From positions 124,001 through 188,000 of the forward strand of contig NZ_JAHFVK010000002.1 in NCBI RefSeq assembly GCF_018599195.1: DNA of 64,000 nt, written 5' to 3'. The DNA is from Croceibacterium selenioxidans (GTDB lineage Bacteria; Pseudomonadota; Alphaproteobacteria; Sphingomonadales; Sphingomonadaceae). Positions 1 to 8,800 of the stretch are shown piece by piece. Every line of letters begins with the position of its first letter. Position 1 is the first letter of the stretch. Below the pieces are notes generated by a model. It was given only the letters and a program-made list of their open reading frames with translations. It made no database searches and was not told the origin of the DNA. The position numbers were made by a program, and so were the translations under genes.

Positions 1-1102
1 CATGGTTGACCTGTCGGAAAGCGGCGATCCGCTCAATGACATCAACGCGCTGGCCGAAGTCTGCGAACCCGGCACGGTGGTGATTGCCGTCGGCCAGGTC
101 AATGACGTGCGCCTCTATCGCGATCTGCTGGCCAGCGGCATTCACGATTACCTGCTGAAGCCGCTCTCGGCGAGCCAGGTGCGTGACTCGCTGACCCAGG
201 CTCAAGCCGTGTTCATGGCCCCGCGCAATGCCGATGGCGAGGGGGTCAAGTCCCACGTCTCGACGGCGGTGGTGGGTACGCGTGGCGGCGTCGGTGCCTC
301 TACCCTCGCGACCTCGCTCGCCTGGCTGCTGAGTGCCGATCACAAGCGGCCGACCGCGTTGCTCGATCTCGACGTGCACTTCGGCACCGGTGCGCTTGCG
401 CTCGACCTTGAACCGGGCCGCGGCCTTACCGACGCGATCGAGAACCCGAGCCGTATCGACGGTCTGTTCATCGAACGCGCGATGATCCGCGCCAACGATC
501 ACCTGTCGGTCCTTTCGGCAGAAGCACCGATCAACTCGCCGCTGCTGACCGATGGGGCCGCCTTCGTGCAACTGGAGGAGGAATTCCGCCAGGCGTTCGA
601 AATGACGGTCATCGACATGCCGCGCAACATGCTGATCAACTTCCCGCATCTGCTGGCGGACGTGAATGTGGTGACCTTGGTCACTGAGATGACCTTGGCA
701 TCCGCTCGCGACACCATCCGCATCCTTGCCTGGCTCAAGAGCAACGCGCCCAACGCACAGCCCTTGATCGTGGCCAACAAGGTTCAGGCAGGCGCGAGCG
801 AGATCAGCCGAAACGACTTCGAAGCCTCGATCGAACGCAAGGTCAATTACCTGATCCCCTACGACCTCAAGGCCGCAACCAACGCGGCGAAGCTGGGCCA
901 GACCTTTGCCGATGCCAATCGGACGGCGAAGTCGGGCCAGACGATCCGCGATATCGCCAAAGCTATCCTGGGCGTGAGTGACGACGACGGCGCCAGCTTG
1001 GCGGAAGGCACCACCAACGCTTCGTTGCTGGGCAAGTTGGATCTGAAGTCGCTGCTGGCCAAGAAGGCAAAGGGCAAAACGCGGGAAGCCGAGCTCGGCT
1101 AA
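1..1102 (+). CDS. cpaE: CpaE-type pilus assembly ATPase, 5' partial
   Basis: Tad/Flp pilus localisation protein of the MinD/ParA-like CpaE family, acting at the cytoplasmic face of the pilus secretion machine. The visible 366 residues begin inside the N-terminal receiver-like domain: a stretch reading VDLSESGDPL normally lies internally in CpaE, so the true start lies before the window. The P-loop domain follows, with a deviant Walker A GTRGGVGAST at about residues 92-101; arginine stands where MinD proteins have the first lysine. A LLDLDVHFGTG segment (about 119-129) is the usual next motif. tadB follows after 68 bp on the same strand. The usual intervening cpaF/tadA secretion ATPase gene is absent here. 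Confidence 0.88.
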   Translation, partial: MVDLSESGDPLNDINALAEVCEPGTVVIAVGQVNDVRLYRDLLASGIHDYLLKPLSASQVRDSLTQAQAVFMAPRNADGEGVKSHVSTAVVGTRGGVGASTLATSLAWLLSADHKRPTALLDLDVHFGTGALALDLEPGRGLTDAIENPSRIDGLFIERAMIRANDHLSVLSAEAPINSPLLTDGAAFVQLEEEFRQAFEMTVIDMPRNMLINFPHLLADVNVVTLVTEMTLASARDTIRILAWLKSNAPNAQPLIVANKVQAGASEISRNDFEASIERKVNYLIPYDLKAATNAAKLGQTFADANRTAKSGQTIRDIAKAILGVSDDDGASLAEGTTNASLLGKLDLKSLLAKKAKGKTREAELG

Positions 1103-1170
1103 GTGAGTGAAAGTGCGGGTCCATGGCCCGCACCGGTTTGGACAAGCGATCGGACACGCAAGGGCGGAAC

Positions 1171-2142
1171 ATGAGCATCATCCAGCTATTGCTAGTGAGC
1201 GGCGGCCTCTTGACGGTGCTGATCCTCGCCTATCTGGCCTTTGCCGGAAAATCTCCGGTGAAGGAGGGGCAACGGCGGCTGCAATCCGTCCGATACCGCC
1301 ATTCCGAAAACACGCTCGACCGCGTTGAATCCCAGTTGAAGAAGGCCATCGCGGCGCGAAAGCCGAAGTTCCACCGGGTAGCGGGCTCCGGCTCTCGCCA
1401 GGAGGCGCTTGCCATTCGGCTGCAGCGCACGGGCAAGAGCTGGACAGTATCGCAATATCTCTATGGCTCGCTCGGTCTCGCGGTCGCCACGCTGGTCATC
1501 ATGTATCTGCGCAGTGGTTCGGCCCCGCTCTCCCTGGCGCTGGCCGTGCTGGTTGGCGCCGGACTGCCTCACCTTGTTGTCGGTCATCTGATCAAGAAGC
1601 GCACCAACAAGTTCAACGCCAAGTTCCCGGACGGGATCGAATTGCTGGTCCGCGGCCTGCGCTCGGGGTTGCCGGTTTCCGAAACACTCTCAGTCGTCGG
1701 CCAGGAAGTGCCGGGGCCCGTCGGGGAGGAATTCCGGACAGCCGTCGAACGCATGAAGATCGGGCGCACGATGGAAGAGTCCCTCCAGGTCACCGCAGAT
1801 AAGCTGGGCACTGCGGAGTTCCAGTTCTTCGTGATCACGTTGGCGATCCAGCGCGAGACCGGCGGTAACCTGGCGGAGACCTTGAGCAACCTTGCCGACG
1901 TGCTGCGCAAGCGCGCGCAGATGAAGCTGAAAATTCGCGCGATGAGCTCGGAGTCAAAAGCGTCCGCCTACATCGTCGGCGCTCTGCCCTTCATCGTCTT
2001 CGCCGCCATTTGGTGGATCAATCCCACCTACGCGACGCGATTCTTCGTTGAAGAGAGGCTCATCGTGACTGGTCTTGGCGGGCTCGTCTGGATGTCGATC
2101 GGGGCCTTCATCATGGCCAAGATGGTCAGCTTCGAAATCTGA
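1171..2142 (+). CDS. tadB: Tad pilus inner-membrane platform protein TadB
   Basis: TadB/CpaG-type protein of the type II secretion F superfamily, one of the two inner-membrane platform proteins of the Tad pilus. From the ATG at 1171 it is 323 residues: an N-terminal membrane helix (about 3-22), a second pair at about 105-155, a cytoplasmic helical T2SF domain with the typical FPDGIELLVRGLRSGLPV segment, and C-terminal membrane helices. An upstream in-frame ATG at 1123 would add 16 polar residues before the first membrane helix. The 1171 start is preferred because it puts that helix at the N terminus and has a purine-rich AGGGCGGAAC before it. Confidence 0.9.
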   Translation: MSIIQLLLVSGGLLTVLILAYLAFAGKSPVKEGQRRLQSVRYRHSENTLDRVESQLKKAIAARKPKFHRVAGSGSRQEALAIRLQRTGKSWTVSQYLYGSLGLAVATLVIMYLRSGSAPLSLALAVLVGAGLPHLVVGHLIKKRTNKFNAKFPDGIELLVRGLRSGLPVSETLSVVGQEVPGPVGEEFRTAVERMKIGRTMEESLQVTADKLGTAEFQFFVITLAIQRETGGNLAETLSNLADVLRKRAQMKLKIRAMSSESKASAYIVGALPFIVFAAIWWINPTYATRFFVEERLIVTGLGGLVWMSIGAFIMAKMVSFEI

Positions 2143-2161
2143 GCGGGAAACGGACACAACC

Positions 2162-3172
2162 ATGATCACCCCGGCCGCAGGTCCCACCCTCCTCGGAGTC
2201 GACGTCGTCCTAGTCGGTTCGCTACTCGCGGGCGTTGCCGCGGCAGCGATGCTGTACGTCATCTACGGCGTCCTGACCGTCCGGGACCCGATGGCCAAGC
2301 GTATCAAGTCGCTCAACGCTCGCCGCGACGAGTTGAAGTCGGGTCTAACGACTTCCACCGGCCGCAAGCGCCAAAGCCTGTTGCGCCGAACCGAGACCAC
2401 GGACCGGGTGAAAGAGACTCTGGCCGGGATGAAGGTCCTTCAGGACAGCCAGATCAAGGCGATCCAACAGCTGCTCGCGCAAGCCGGATACCGCAACAAG
2501 GAATACGCGGTCATCGTCATCTTCGCGCGCATGATCCTGCCGATCGTGCTTGGCTTTATCGGGGTCGTCGCCCTCTACTGGATGGACATGTTCCCCGACT
2601 GGAGCAGCTTCAAGCGCTTCATGGCTTTCGCCGCGCTCGTCGTCGGCGGGTATAAAGGCCCTGAAACCTTCCTGAAAAACAAGGCGAAGAAGCGCACCGA
2701 CGAGATCCGCAAGGGCCTTCCCGATGCGCTAGACCTGTTGGTGATCTGCGCGGAAGCGGGCCTTACTGTCGATGCCGGCTTCAATCGCGTCGCCAAGGAA
2801 CTGGGCCGCGCCTATCCCGAATTGGGGGACGAATTCGCCCTCACTGCGATCGAACTGTCGTTCCTCACAGAGCGGCGGCAGGCGTTCGAGAACTTCGCCT
2901 ATCGTGTCGACCTCGAGGCGATCAAGGGCGTCGTGACGACGATGATTCAGACCGAACGCTATGGTACGCCGTTGGCTTCGGCGCTCCGCGTCCTCTCTGC
3001 CGAATTCCGCAACGAGCGCATGATGCGCGCGGAAGAGAAGGCGGCGCGACTGCCGGCGATTATGACCGTGCCGCTGATCCTGTTCATTCTGCCCGTCCTG
3101 TTCATCGCCATCCTCGGACCGGCAGCTTGCGATCTCTCGGATGCCTTTGGCGGCAAGGCGCCCGGTACCTAA
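2162..3172 (+). CDS. tadC: Tad pilus inner-membrane platform protein TadC
   Basis: TadC/CpaH-type T2SF-domain membrane protein, partner of TadB in the Tad pilus platform. The protein has 336 residues from ATG 2162, with an N-terminal membrane helix (about 16-36), two helices near 115-165, the T2SF domain with the motif GLPDALDLLVICAEAGLTVD, and a C-terminal hydrophobic segment. The gene starts 19 bp after tadB stops, so the two are surely cotranscribed. In-frame codons back to 2075 would read through the end of tadB and are not used. A GC-rich hairpin follows the stop, consistent with the end of the pilus operon. Confidence 0.9.
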   Translation: MITPAAGPTLLGVDVVLVGSLLAGVAAAAMLYVIYGVLTVRDPMAKRIKSLNARRDELKSGLTTSTGRKRQSLLRRTETTDRVKETLAGMKVLQDSQIKAIQQLLAQAGYRNKEYAVIVIFARMILPIVLGFIGVVALYWMDMFPDWSSFKRFMAFAALVVGGYKGPETFLKNKAKKRTDEIRKGLPDALDLLVICAEAGLTVDAGFNRVAKELGRAYPELGDEFALTAIELSFLTERRQAFENFAYRVDLEAIKGVVTTMIQTERYGTPLASALRVLSAEFRNERMMRAEEKAARLPAIMTVPLILFILPVLFIAILGPAACDLSDAFGGKAPGT

Positions 3173-3215
3173 ATTCCGGAATATCTAATCAGTTGCCCGA
3201 TGGGCGAGAGGGGGA

Positions 3216-3245
3216 GCCCCGCGGTCTCGGCCGCGGGGCCTTTCG
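3216..3245 (+). terminator. Probable terminator of the tad operon
   Basis: A 9-bp perfect stem, GCCCCGCGG (3216-3224) pairing with CCGCGGGGC (3231-3239), has a 6-nt loop and is followed by CTTTC. The T tract is short, so termination may be weak. It lies 43 bp after tadC and just beyond the 3' end of the convergent marR gene. Confidence 0.6.
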
Positions 3246-3280
3246 CTATTGGACGCCGGGGCCTTTCGCTATTGGACGCC
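3235..3280. repeat. Perfect 23-bp tandem duplication
   Basis: Two identical adjacent 23-bp units lie at 3235-3257 and 3258-3280. Each begins GGGGCCTTTCGC and ends TATTGGACGCC. The first unit overlaps the right arm of the tad terminator; the second contains the last codons and the stop of marR (complement of CTA at 3269-3271). The duplicated unit therefore separates the terminator from marR without changing the MarR protein. Confidence 0.9.
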
Positions 3281-3748
3281 GAAGTTGTCGTTATCGATAT
3301 CGTCCGCGTCGAGGTCGACGACTTCGCCCCGCACCCTTTCCAACAGGCGGCGAAACTGATCGACTTCCTCCGTGGCGAAATTGGCGAACAAGCGCCGTTC
3401 CATCTCCAGTGCCAGCGGCATTATCTCGTCCCGCATCCTTACTCCCGAAGCCGTAAGCTCGAGCAGATGCGAACGACCGTCCTGGGCATTCGGGCGGCGT
3501 TCGGCCAATTCCCGTTCTTCCAGCACCTTGCACGCCCGGTTGACTGCCACTTTATCCATCACGGTAAGACTGGTCAGTTCGCGCTGCGTCAGTGGGCCGG
3601 AATCGCCGAGAACCGCCATTACCCGCCATTCGGGCACACTAAGACCGAAGCGCTGACGGTACTCCAAAGCGATGCGGCCGCTTACCGCATTCGAGGTAAT
3701 CGACAGCTGGTAAGGCAGGAATTCACTAAGAGGCGTTTTCTGGTTCAT
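3269..3748 (-). CDS. MarR-family transcriptional regulator
   Basis: Winged-helix DNA-binding regulator of the MarR family, 159 residues from ATG 3748 (MNQKTPLSEF). The winged-helix part is visible: LSVPEWRVMAVLGDSGPLTQ, then RELTSLTVMDKVAVNRACKV as the recognition helix region, then the wing with R..NAQDGRSHLLELT. N- and C-terminal helices form the usual dimer interface, and the tail is acidic (DLDADDIDNDN). An upstream TTG would add 12 residues and is less likely. It is the last gene of a minus-strand run SDR, mtnP, marR, with a 61-bp gap after mtnP. The ligand and target cannot be read from sequence. Confidence 0.88.
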   Translation of the reverse strand: MNQKTPLSEFLPYQLSITSNAVSGRIALEYRQRFGLSVPEWRVMAVLGDSGPLTQRELTSLTVMDKVAVNRACKVLEERELAERRPNAQDGRSHLLELTASGVRMRDEIMPLALEMERRLFANFATEEVDQFRRLLERVRGEVVDLDADDIDNDNFGVQ

Positions 3749-3809
3749 CGGACCGAATGTGTTCCAGTGAGAGGCGCAATGCAAGCGGTGGCGGGGCAGT
3801 GCACGAGTT

Positions 3810-4691
3810 CTAGCGTAGCGAGGCAGGCAAGACGAAGCGACCAGCGACCGCGTCCAGCCTTGCCGCGGCGCGGCGATCCCACTGCTCCGGCGGAGTCACG
3901 AAAGCCTGATCCAGCACGCGGTCGATAGGGCTTGGCTCTCGTACCGCAGGCAACGAGCCAGCCAACCGCACCAGGGTCGCTCGAGCGCGTTCCACATTCT
4001 GGCGCATCACCTCGAGAATCGCCGAGACCTCTACCGCCGCCCCATCCTCCTTCCAGGAGTCGAAGTCCGTGACCATCGCAAGCAGAGCGTAGGGCAGCTC
4101 CGCCTCGCGGGCGAGGCGTGCTTCGGGCATCGCCGTCATCCCGATCACGTCCGCGCCCCACTGGCGGTACAGGCGACTTTCGGCGCGGGTCGAGAACTGC
4201 GGCCCCTCGATCGCGATGTAGCAGCCGCCGCGGTGCACGCGCGCGCCGGTCTCCTCTGCGGCGGCGGCCGCGTAGCCTGAAAGTCGGGGACACATGGGAT
4301 CCGCCAGCCCGACATGGGCGACGATTCCCGGCGTGAAGAAAGACCTCGCCCTGCCCTCTGTTCGGTCGATCAACTGGTCAACCGCGACGAAATCGCCTGG
4401 CGCCATCTCCTCCCGCAGCGATCCGATGGCGGACAATGCCAGGACGTCGGTCACGCCGCAGCGCTTCAACACATCGATGTTTGCGCGGTAGTTTATGTCG
4501 GACGGGGCCAGCCGATGGCCTTCGCCGTGACGCGGCAGAAACGTAAAGCGCACGCCTTCGATCAATCCCGTTGTCACGGGCGCAGATGGATCTCCGAAGG
4601 CGCTGGCGACGTTGATCTGCTGCGCCATTTCAAGCGCGTGGGCGGTGTAGAGACCCGACCCGCCGATGACCCCGATATGCCAATGCGCCAC
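3810..4691 (-). CDS. mtnP: S-methyl-5'-thioadenosine phosphorylase
   Basis: Purine nucleoside phosphorylase superfamily enzyme that splits methylthioadenosine, the by-product of polyamine synthesis, into adenine and methylthioribose-1-phosphate for methionine salvage. The protein has 293 residues from a GTG at 4691. The family phosphate-binding motif GGSGLY is at residues 10-15, RHGEGH follows around 54-59, and ALSAIGSL and the GPQFSTRAE substrate-site segment come later, as in MTAP. A purine-rich AGAGGA lies about 11 nt before the GTG. It follows the SDR gene by 18 bp on the same strand, so cotranscription is likely. Confidence 0.92.
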   Translation of the reverse strand: MAHWHIGVIGGSGLYTAHALEMAQQINVASAFGDPSAPVTTGLIEGVRFTFLPRHGEGHRLAPSDINYRANIDVLKRCGVTDVLALSAIGSLREEMAPGDFVAVDQLIDRTEGRARSFFTPGIVAHVGLADPMCPRLSGYAAAAAEETGARVHRGGCYIAIEGPQFSTRAESRLYRQWGADVIGMTAMPEARLAREAELPYALLAMVTDFDSWKEDGAAVEVSAILEVMRQNVERARATLVRLAGSLPAVREPSPIDRVLDQAFVTPPEQWDRRAAARLDAVAGRFVLPASLR

Positions 4692-4709
4692 TGGGGGCCG
4701 TCCTCTTCG

Positions 4710-5492
4710 CTATTTCGGGGGCATACGGATCGCGCCGTCGAGGCGCACCGTCTCGCCGTTGAAGTACCCGGTCTCGAGCATCGTCATGACCAGATTGGCG
4801 TATTCTTCCGGCCGCCCAAGTCGCTTGGGAAACGGAACCGCCGCCGCCAGAGACTGCTGCGCCGCTTCGGGCAGGCCCGCCAGCAAAGGAGTATTGAAGA
4901 TACCGGGCAGGATCGTGTTGACGCGGATTCCTTCCGACATCAGATCGCGCGCCACGGGCAGGGTCATCCCGGCAACGGCTGCCTTGGACGCCGCATAGGC
5001 CACCTGTCCGATCTGCCCGTCGACCGCGGCCACGGAGGCCGTGCAGACGATGGCGCCCCGCTCCCCATCCTCGAGTCCGTCGAGCGTCATCATGCCGGCA
5101 GCGGCTTTCGCCACGCACTGGAAGGTGCCGAGCAGGTTCACCTTGATGGTCTTCATGAACAGGTCGACCGGGAAATGGCTGATCGCACCGGTCTCCCGGT
5201 CGCGGCGGGTTGTCTTGCCGATGGTGCCGATCCCGGCGCAGGTAACCAGCACTCGTTCCTGCCCATGCGCCTCGCGCGCCTTGGCGAAGCCGGCATCGAC
5301 CGAAGCCTCGTCGGACACATCGACCTTGCAGACGATCCCACCTATCTCTTCAGCCACCTGGCGGCCGCGTTCCTCGTTGAGGTCGAACAGGGCGACCTTG
5401 GCGCCTTTCGCCGCCAGCGCCCTGGCGCTCGCTTCACCGAGGCCCGACGCGCCACCCGTGACGATTGCGGCAATCGAAGAATCAATTCTCAT
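4710..5492 (-). CDS. SDR, probable type II 3-hydroxyacyl-CoA dehydrogenase
   Basis: Classical short-chain dehydrogenase/reductase, 260 residues from ATG 5492, resembling HSD17B10-type 3-hydroxyacyl-CoA dehydrogenases, which oxidise 3-hydroxyacyl-CoA with NAD in beta-oxidation. The cofactor glycine motif TGGASGLG is near residues 12-19. DLNEE after the second strand favours NAD over NADP. The VNLLGTF helix, the ASVAAVDGQIGQVAYAASK segment with serine, tyrosine and lysine in place, and the LPGIFNTPLL loop are all typical. It is first in the minus-strand run with mtnP and marR. Substrate assignment is by family likeness only. Confidence 0.85.
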   Translation of the reverse strand: MRIDSSIAAIVTGGASGLGEASARALAAKGAKVALFDLNEERGRQVAEEIGGIVCKVDVSDEASVDAGFAKAREAHGQERVLVTCAGIGTIGKTTRRDRETGAISHFPVDLFMKTIKVNLLGTFQCVAKAAAGMMTLDGLEDGERGAIVCTASVAAVDGQIGQVAYAASKAAVAGMTLPVARDLMSEGIRVNTILPGIFNTPLLAGLPEAAQQSLAAAVPFPKRLGRPEEYANLVMTMLETGYFNGETVRLDGAIRMPPK

Positions 5493-5807
5493 CGTCCCCG
5501 GTCCTTCAGCCTGGAAATCCGCCTCTCAAACTTCTCGATCGGCGCCTTAGCGCGCACCGGACAACGGTCAAGCATCCTGCCCGAACGAGCCCCAAGAGGT
5601 CTCAATCGAAACCTGTTGCGCTTTTGTCACAGGACGAAATCGAAAGCGCCACATGAATGTGATTTGAATTGAAACGAGTTCGCCAGTCCAGCACGTCCCG
5701 TTCAGGCAATACAATCTCACCCAAGTTCGCAGGGACGATTAGGCGGGCGGGAAGGAGCGTATTGCAGGTCAACGTCCGGCACGCCGGATACGATTGGGGA
5801 CTGATCT
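5493..5807. other. Divergent intergenic region upstream of the TonB receptor
   Basis: This gap of 315 bp between the minus-strand SDR and the plus-strand receptor gene holds no convincing gene. A small imperfect palindrome CACATGAATGTG (5650-5661) lies about 150 bp before the receptor start. A ribosome-binding-like GGGGA at 5796-5800 precedes the GTG start at 5808. I cannot place promoters with confidence. Confidence 0.5.
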
Positions 5808-8696
5808 GTGAACATCCAAAGCTATTTGAAGGGCGCCGTTGCGCCCATCGCCATCGTTGCCGCGTTCGTCGGGCAACAGGCTATTGCACAAGATACCACG
5901 ACCGACAGCGGACAGGCTGCGACCAGCGAAGGCGAAGTGATCATCGTCACGGGTTCGCGCCTCAACCGGCCTGACCTCGACGCTTCGAGCCCGGTGGTGG
6001 CCGTCACCGCCGAACAGCTGCAGATTTCCGGTACCAACACTCCGGAAGAATTCATCCGCACCCTGCCGCAGGCCGTTCCGGCCATTGGTGGCAACACCAA
6101 CAACGGCAACCCGGGCGTGGCCACGGTCGACCTCCGCAACCTCGGTGAAGAGCGCACGCTCGTCCTCGTCGACGGCAAGCGCTTCGTTCCTTACGACTCC
6201 AACGGCGTTGTCGACCTCAACATGATCCCGGCCGCTCTGATCGAGCGCGTGGAAGTTCTGACCGGCGGCGCCTCGTCGGTTTACGGTTCGGACGCGATCG
6301 CCGGCGTCGTCAACTTCGTGCTCAAGCAAGACTTCGAAGGCCTCGAGGCTGACGGCCAGCTCGGTCTGACGCAGAAGGGCGACGGTTTCGAGCGTTCGTT
6401 CAGCGTGACCATGGGCGTCAACAGCGAAGACGGCCGGGGCAACCTTGTCGCCAATGTCGGTTGGGTTAAGACCGACGCTGTGACGCAGGGTGACCGCGCG
6501 TACTCGCGCAATGTGCTGGACTCAACGCTTAGCGCGGGCGGCGGCAGTTCCACGAACGCCGCAGGCACCATCCGCGGTCTCGTCTCGTCGGCCTGCCTTG
6601 GCGGCACGACTGCTGGCGTCTGCACCTTCGATACGAACGGCAACCTGATCCCGTATGTTGCCGAAATTCACGGCTTCAACTTCAATCCCTACAACCTGCT
6701 GCAAGCGCCGCAGGAAAAGTGGACCGCTACGGCACTCGGGAGCTATGAGATCACCGACGCGATCGAGTTCTTCGGACGTGCTTCGTTCGCAAACACGCGC
6801 GTTACGACGATTGTTGCCCATTCGGGCACTTTCAACTTCCCGTTCGACATTAGGGTCGGTGACGACCCCTCGACGCCGGAAGTTGAACTCGCGAACCCGA
6901 ATTTGAACGCTCAAGCGATTGGCGTCCTTGCTGAAAATGACACAGACGGCGATGGCGTCGTCAGAGTGCCAATTGGCCGCCGAACCATTGAAATCGGTAC
7001 GCGTGACTCAATCTATGAAAACACTGCCTATCAGTTCGTGGGCGGCTTCCGTGGCGAGATCGTCGAAGGTTTAAGCTGGGAAGCATTTGGTCAGTGGGGC
7101 CGCACCAGCCGTACGCAGACCTTTGCGAACGACATCTCGTTCGCCCGTACTCAGGCGGGAATTACTGACGGTACGGTCAACTTGTTCGGTGCCGGCAATC
7201 TGACTCAGGAGGCGGGCAACGCGATCCGTCTTGACCTGCAACAATACGATACCACCTCGCAGACGGTTGCGGGCGGCTACCTCACCTACGATCTGCCTTT
7301 CGCGCTCGGTGGCACGAAGACCGGTGGTCTTGTCGGCGGTGTCGAGTACCGCAAAGAGCATTCGACGGCTAATCCAGACGAGAACCTGATCCAGGGCAAT
7401 GCGCCCGGCTTCGGTTCATCGACTCCGATCGACGCTCAGATCGAGATCAAGGAAGTCTACGGCGAAGCCAAGCTTCCAATCTTCGACATCGCCAGCATTG
7501 AAGCCGGTATCCGTTATGCCGACTACCAGAACCGCGACAATCTCACGGGTCAGGGCAATAAGTTTAACACGACCAGCTGGAAGATTGGCGGCGATATCGA
7601 GCCGATCGACGGTATTCGTCTCCGTGCCATGTACCAGCGTGCGGTCCGTGCCCCGAACCTGAACGAGATCGGTCAGCCGATCACTCCCAGCACCGGTGAC
7701 CTTACTGCCGATCCCTGCTCTTCGTTCGATGACGATGGCAATCCGAACCTGGATGCGGCCGCTTACGCAGCGGGAGGACCGCTTGCTCAGCTCTGTCTTG
7801 CCACCGGCGTTCCGGCAGCTGCCGCGGCCGCAGAAGTGGTCGGCGGTCCGATCGCTGGACAGATCAACAACTACATTGGCGGCGAAATCAGCCTTACGCC
7901 CGAAAAGTCGGAAACCATCACAGCTGGGATCGTCTTCAATCCGTCATTCCTGCCTGGCTTCTCGGCAACCGTCGACTACTATGACATCAAGGTTAAGAAC
8001 GCGATCCTTCAACTCCCGGAGGAAGAAATCGTCCGCCTCTGCTACTTTGTGGAGCAGGATGCTTCCAGCGAGTTCTGCCAGCGGATTCACCGCAATCCGA
8101 TTGACGGCAGCCTCAGCGGCGGCACCGAAACCGGTGTGGACGCCACTAACACCAACGCGGGCTTCCTCGCGGCCAAGGGCATCGACGTCACGGCGCAGTA
8201 TCAGTTCGACGTAGGTGCGGATTCGACCCTGGCGTTCGGCGTGAATGCAACTCGCACCCTCGCCAGCGAATTCCAATCCACCGAACTCTCTGACGTCGTC
8301 GAATGCGAAGGCCTCGTCGGTAAGGTCTGTCTCCGCCCAGTTCCGAAGTGGCAGTTCGTCCAGACGACGACGTTCGAGTCGGGTCCGGCCATGGTCCAGC
8401 TCCGCTGGCGCTACATCGGCAAGCTGACCAACGACACGGTTGCCTTTGGCACGGCTGATGCGGCGGACTTCGCGGTGCCGGTCATCGGTGCGCGTAGCTA
8501 CTTCGACCTGTTCAGCAGCGTCGATGTCACGGACAACATGACCTTCCGCTTCGGCATCAACAACCTGCTCGACAAGAAGCCGCCGATCGTCGGTAACGAC
8601 TACGGTGGCACGACCGAGAACAGCGGCAACACCTTCCCGGCGACCTACGAGCCGCTCGGACGGAACTTCTTCATCGGCGCCAACGCGCGCTTCTGA
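5808..8696 (+). CDS. TonB-dependent outer-membrane receptor
   Basis: Outer-membrane active transporter of 962 residues, energised by TonB-ExbBD. A signal peptide (about residues 1-28, ending IAQ) follows the GTG start. It is followed by a TonB-box-like acidic stretch EGEVIIVTGSRL (about 43-54) and a plug domain containing the GGASSVYGSDAIAGVVNFVL signature. A large beta-barrel follows, ending in GRNFFIGANARF with the terminal aromatic residue expected of outer-membrane barrels. The length and the many glycine/asparagine loops fit the sphingomonad and Caulobacter receptors for sugars or peptides rather than short siderophore receptors. The substrate is unknown. GGGGA sits 7 nt before the start and a strong terminator follows the stop. 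Confidence 0.93.
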   Translation: MNIQSYLKGAVAPIAIVAAFVGQQAIAQDTTTDSGQAATSEGEVIIVTGSRLNRPDLDASSPVVAVTAEQLQISGTNTPEEFIRTLPQAVPAIGGNTNNGNPGVATVDLRNLGEERTLVLVDGKRFVPYDSNGVVDLNMIPAALIERVEVLTGGASSVYGSDAIAGVVNFVLKQDFEGLEADGQLGLTQKGDGFERSFSVTMGVNSEDGRGNLVANVGWVKTDAVTQGDRAYSRNVLDSTLSAGGGSSTNAAGTIRGLVSSACLGGTTAGVCTFDTNGNLIPYVAEIHGFNFNPYNLLQAPQEKWTATALGSYEITDAIEFFGRASFANTRVTTIVAHSGTFNFPFDIRVGDDPSTPEVELANPNLNAQAIGVLAENDTDGDGVVRVPIGRRTIEIGTRDSIYENTAYQFVGGFRGEIVEGLSWEAFGQWGRTSRTQTFANDISFARTQAGITDGTVNLFGAGNLTQEAGNAIRLDLQQYDTTSQTVAGGYLTYDLPFALGGTKTGGLVGGVEYRKEHSTANPDENLIQGNAPGFGSSTPIDAQIEIKEVYGEAKLPIFDIASIEAGIRYADYQNRDNLTGQGNKFNTTSWKIGGDIEPIDGIRLRAMYQRAVRAPNLNEIGQPITPSTGDLTADPCSSFDDDGNPNLDAAAYAAGGPLAQLCLATGVPAAAAAAEVVGGPIAGQINNYIGGEISLTPEKSETITAGIVFNPSFLPGFSATVDYYDIKVKNAILQLPEEEIVRLCYFVEQDASSEFCQRIHRNPIDGSLSGGTETGVDATNTNAGFLAAKGIDVTAQYQFDVGADSTLAFGVNATRTLASEFQSTELSDVVECEGLVGKVCLRPVPKWQFVQTTTFESGPAMVQLRWRYIGKLTNDTVAFGTADAADFAVPVIGARSYFDLFSSVDVTDNMTFRFGINNLLDKKPPIVGNDYGGTTENSGNTFPATYEPLGRNFFIGANARF

Positions 8697-8718
8697 TCGA
8701 AGTAGGCCGACAAAAATC

Positions 8719-8752
8719 GGGGGCGGCGGATCATTCCGCCGCCCCCTTTTTT
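8719..8752 (+). terminator. Rho-independent terminator after the TonB receptor gene
   Basis: A 12-bp perfect stem, GGGGGCGGCGGA (8719-8730) and TCCGCCGCCCCC (8735-8746), has a TCAT loop and is followed by six T residues. This is the best intrinsic terminator in the window, 22 bp after the receptor stop. Confidence 0.95.
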
Positions 8753-8800
8753 GTGTGGTGTTGAAGGGATCGAGCCGGCGAGCCGTCCGCTCATGCCTGG

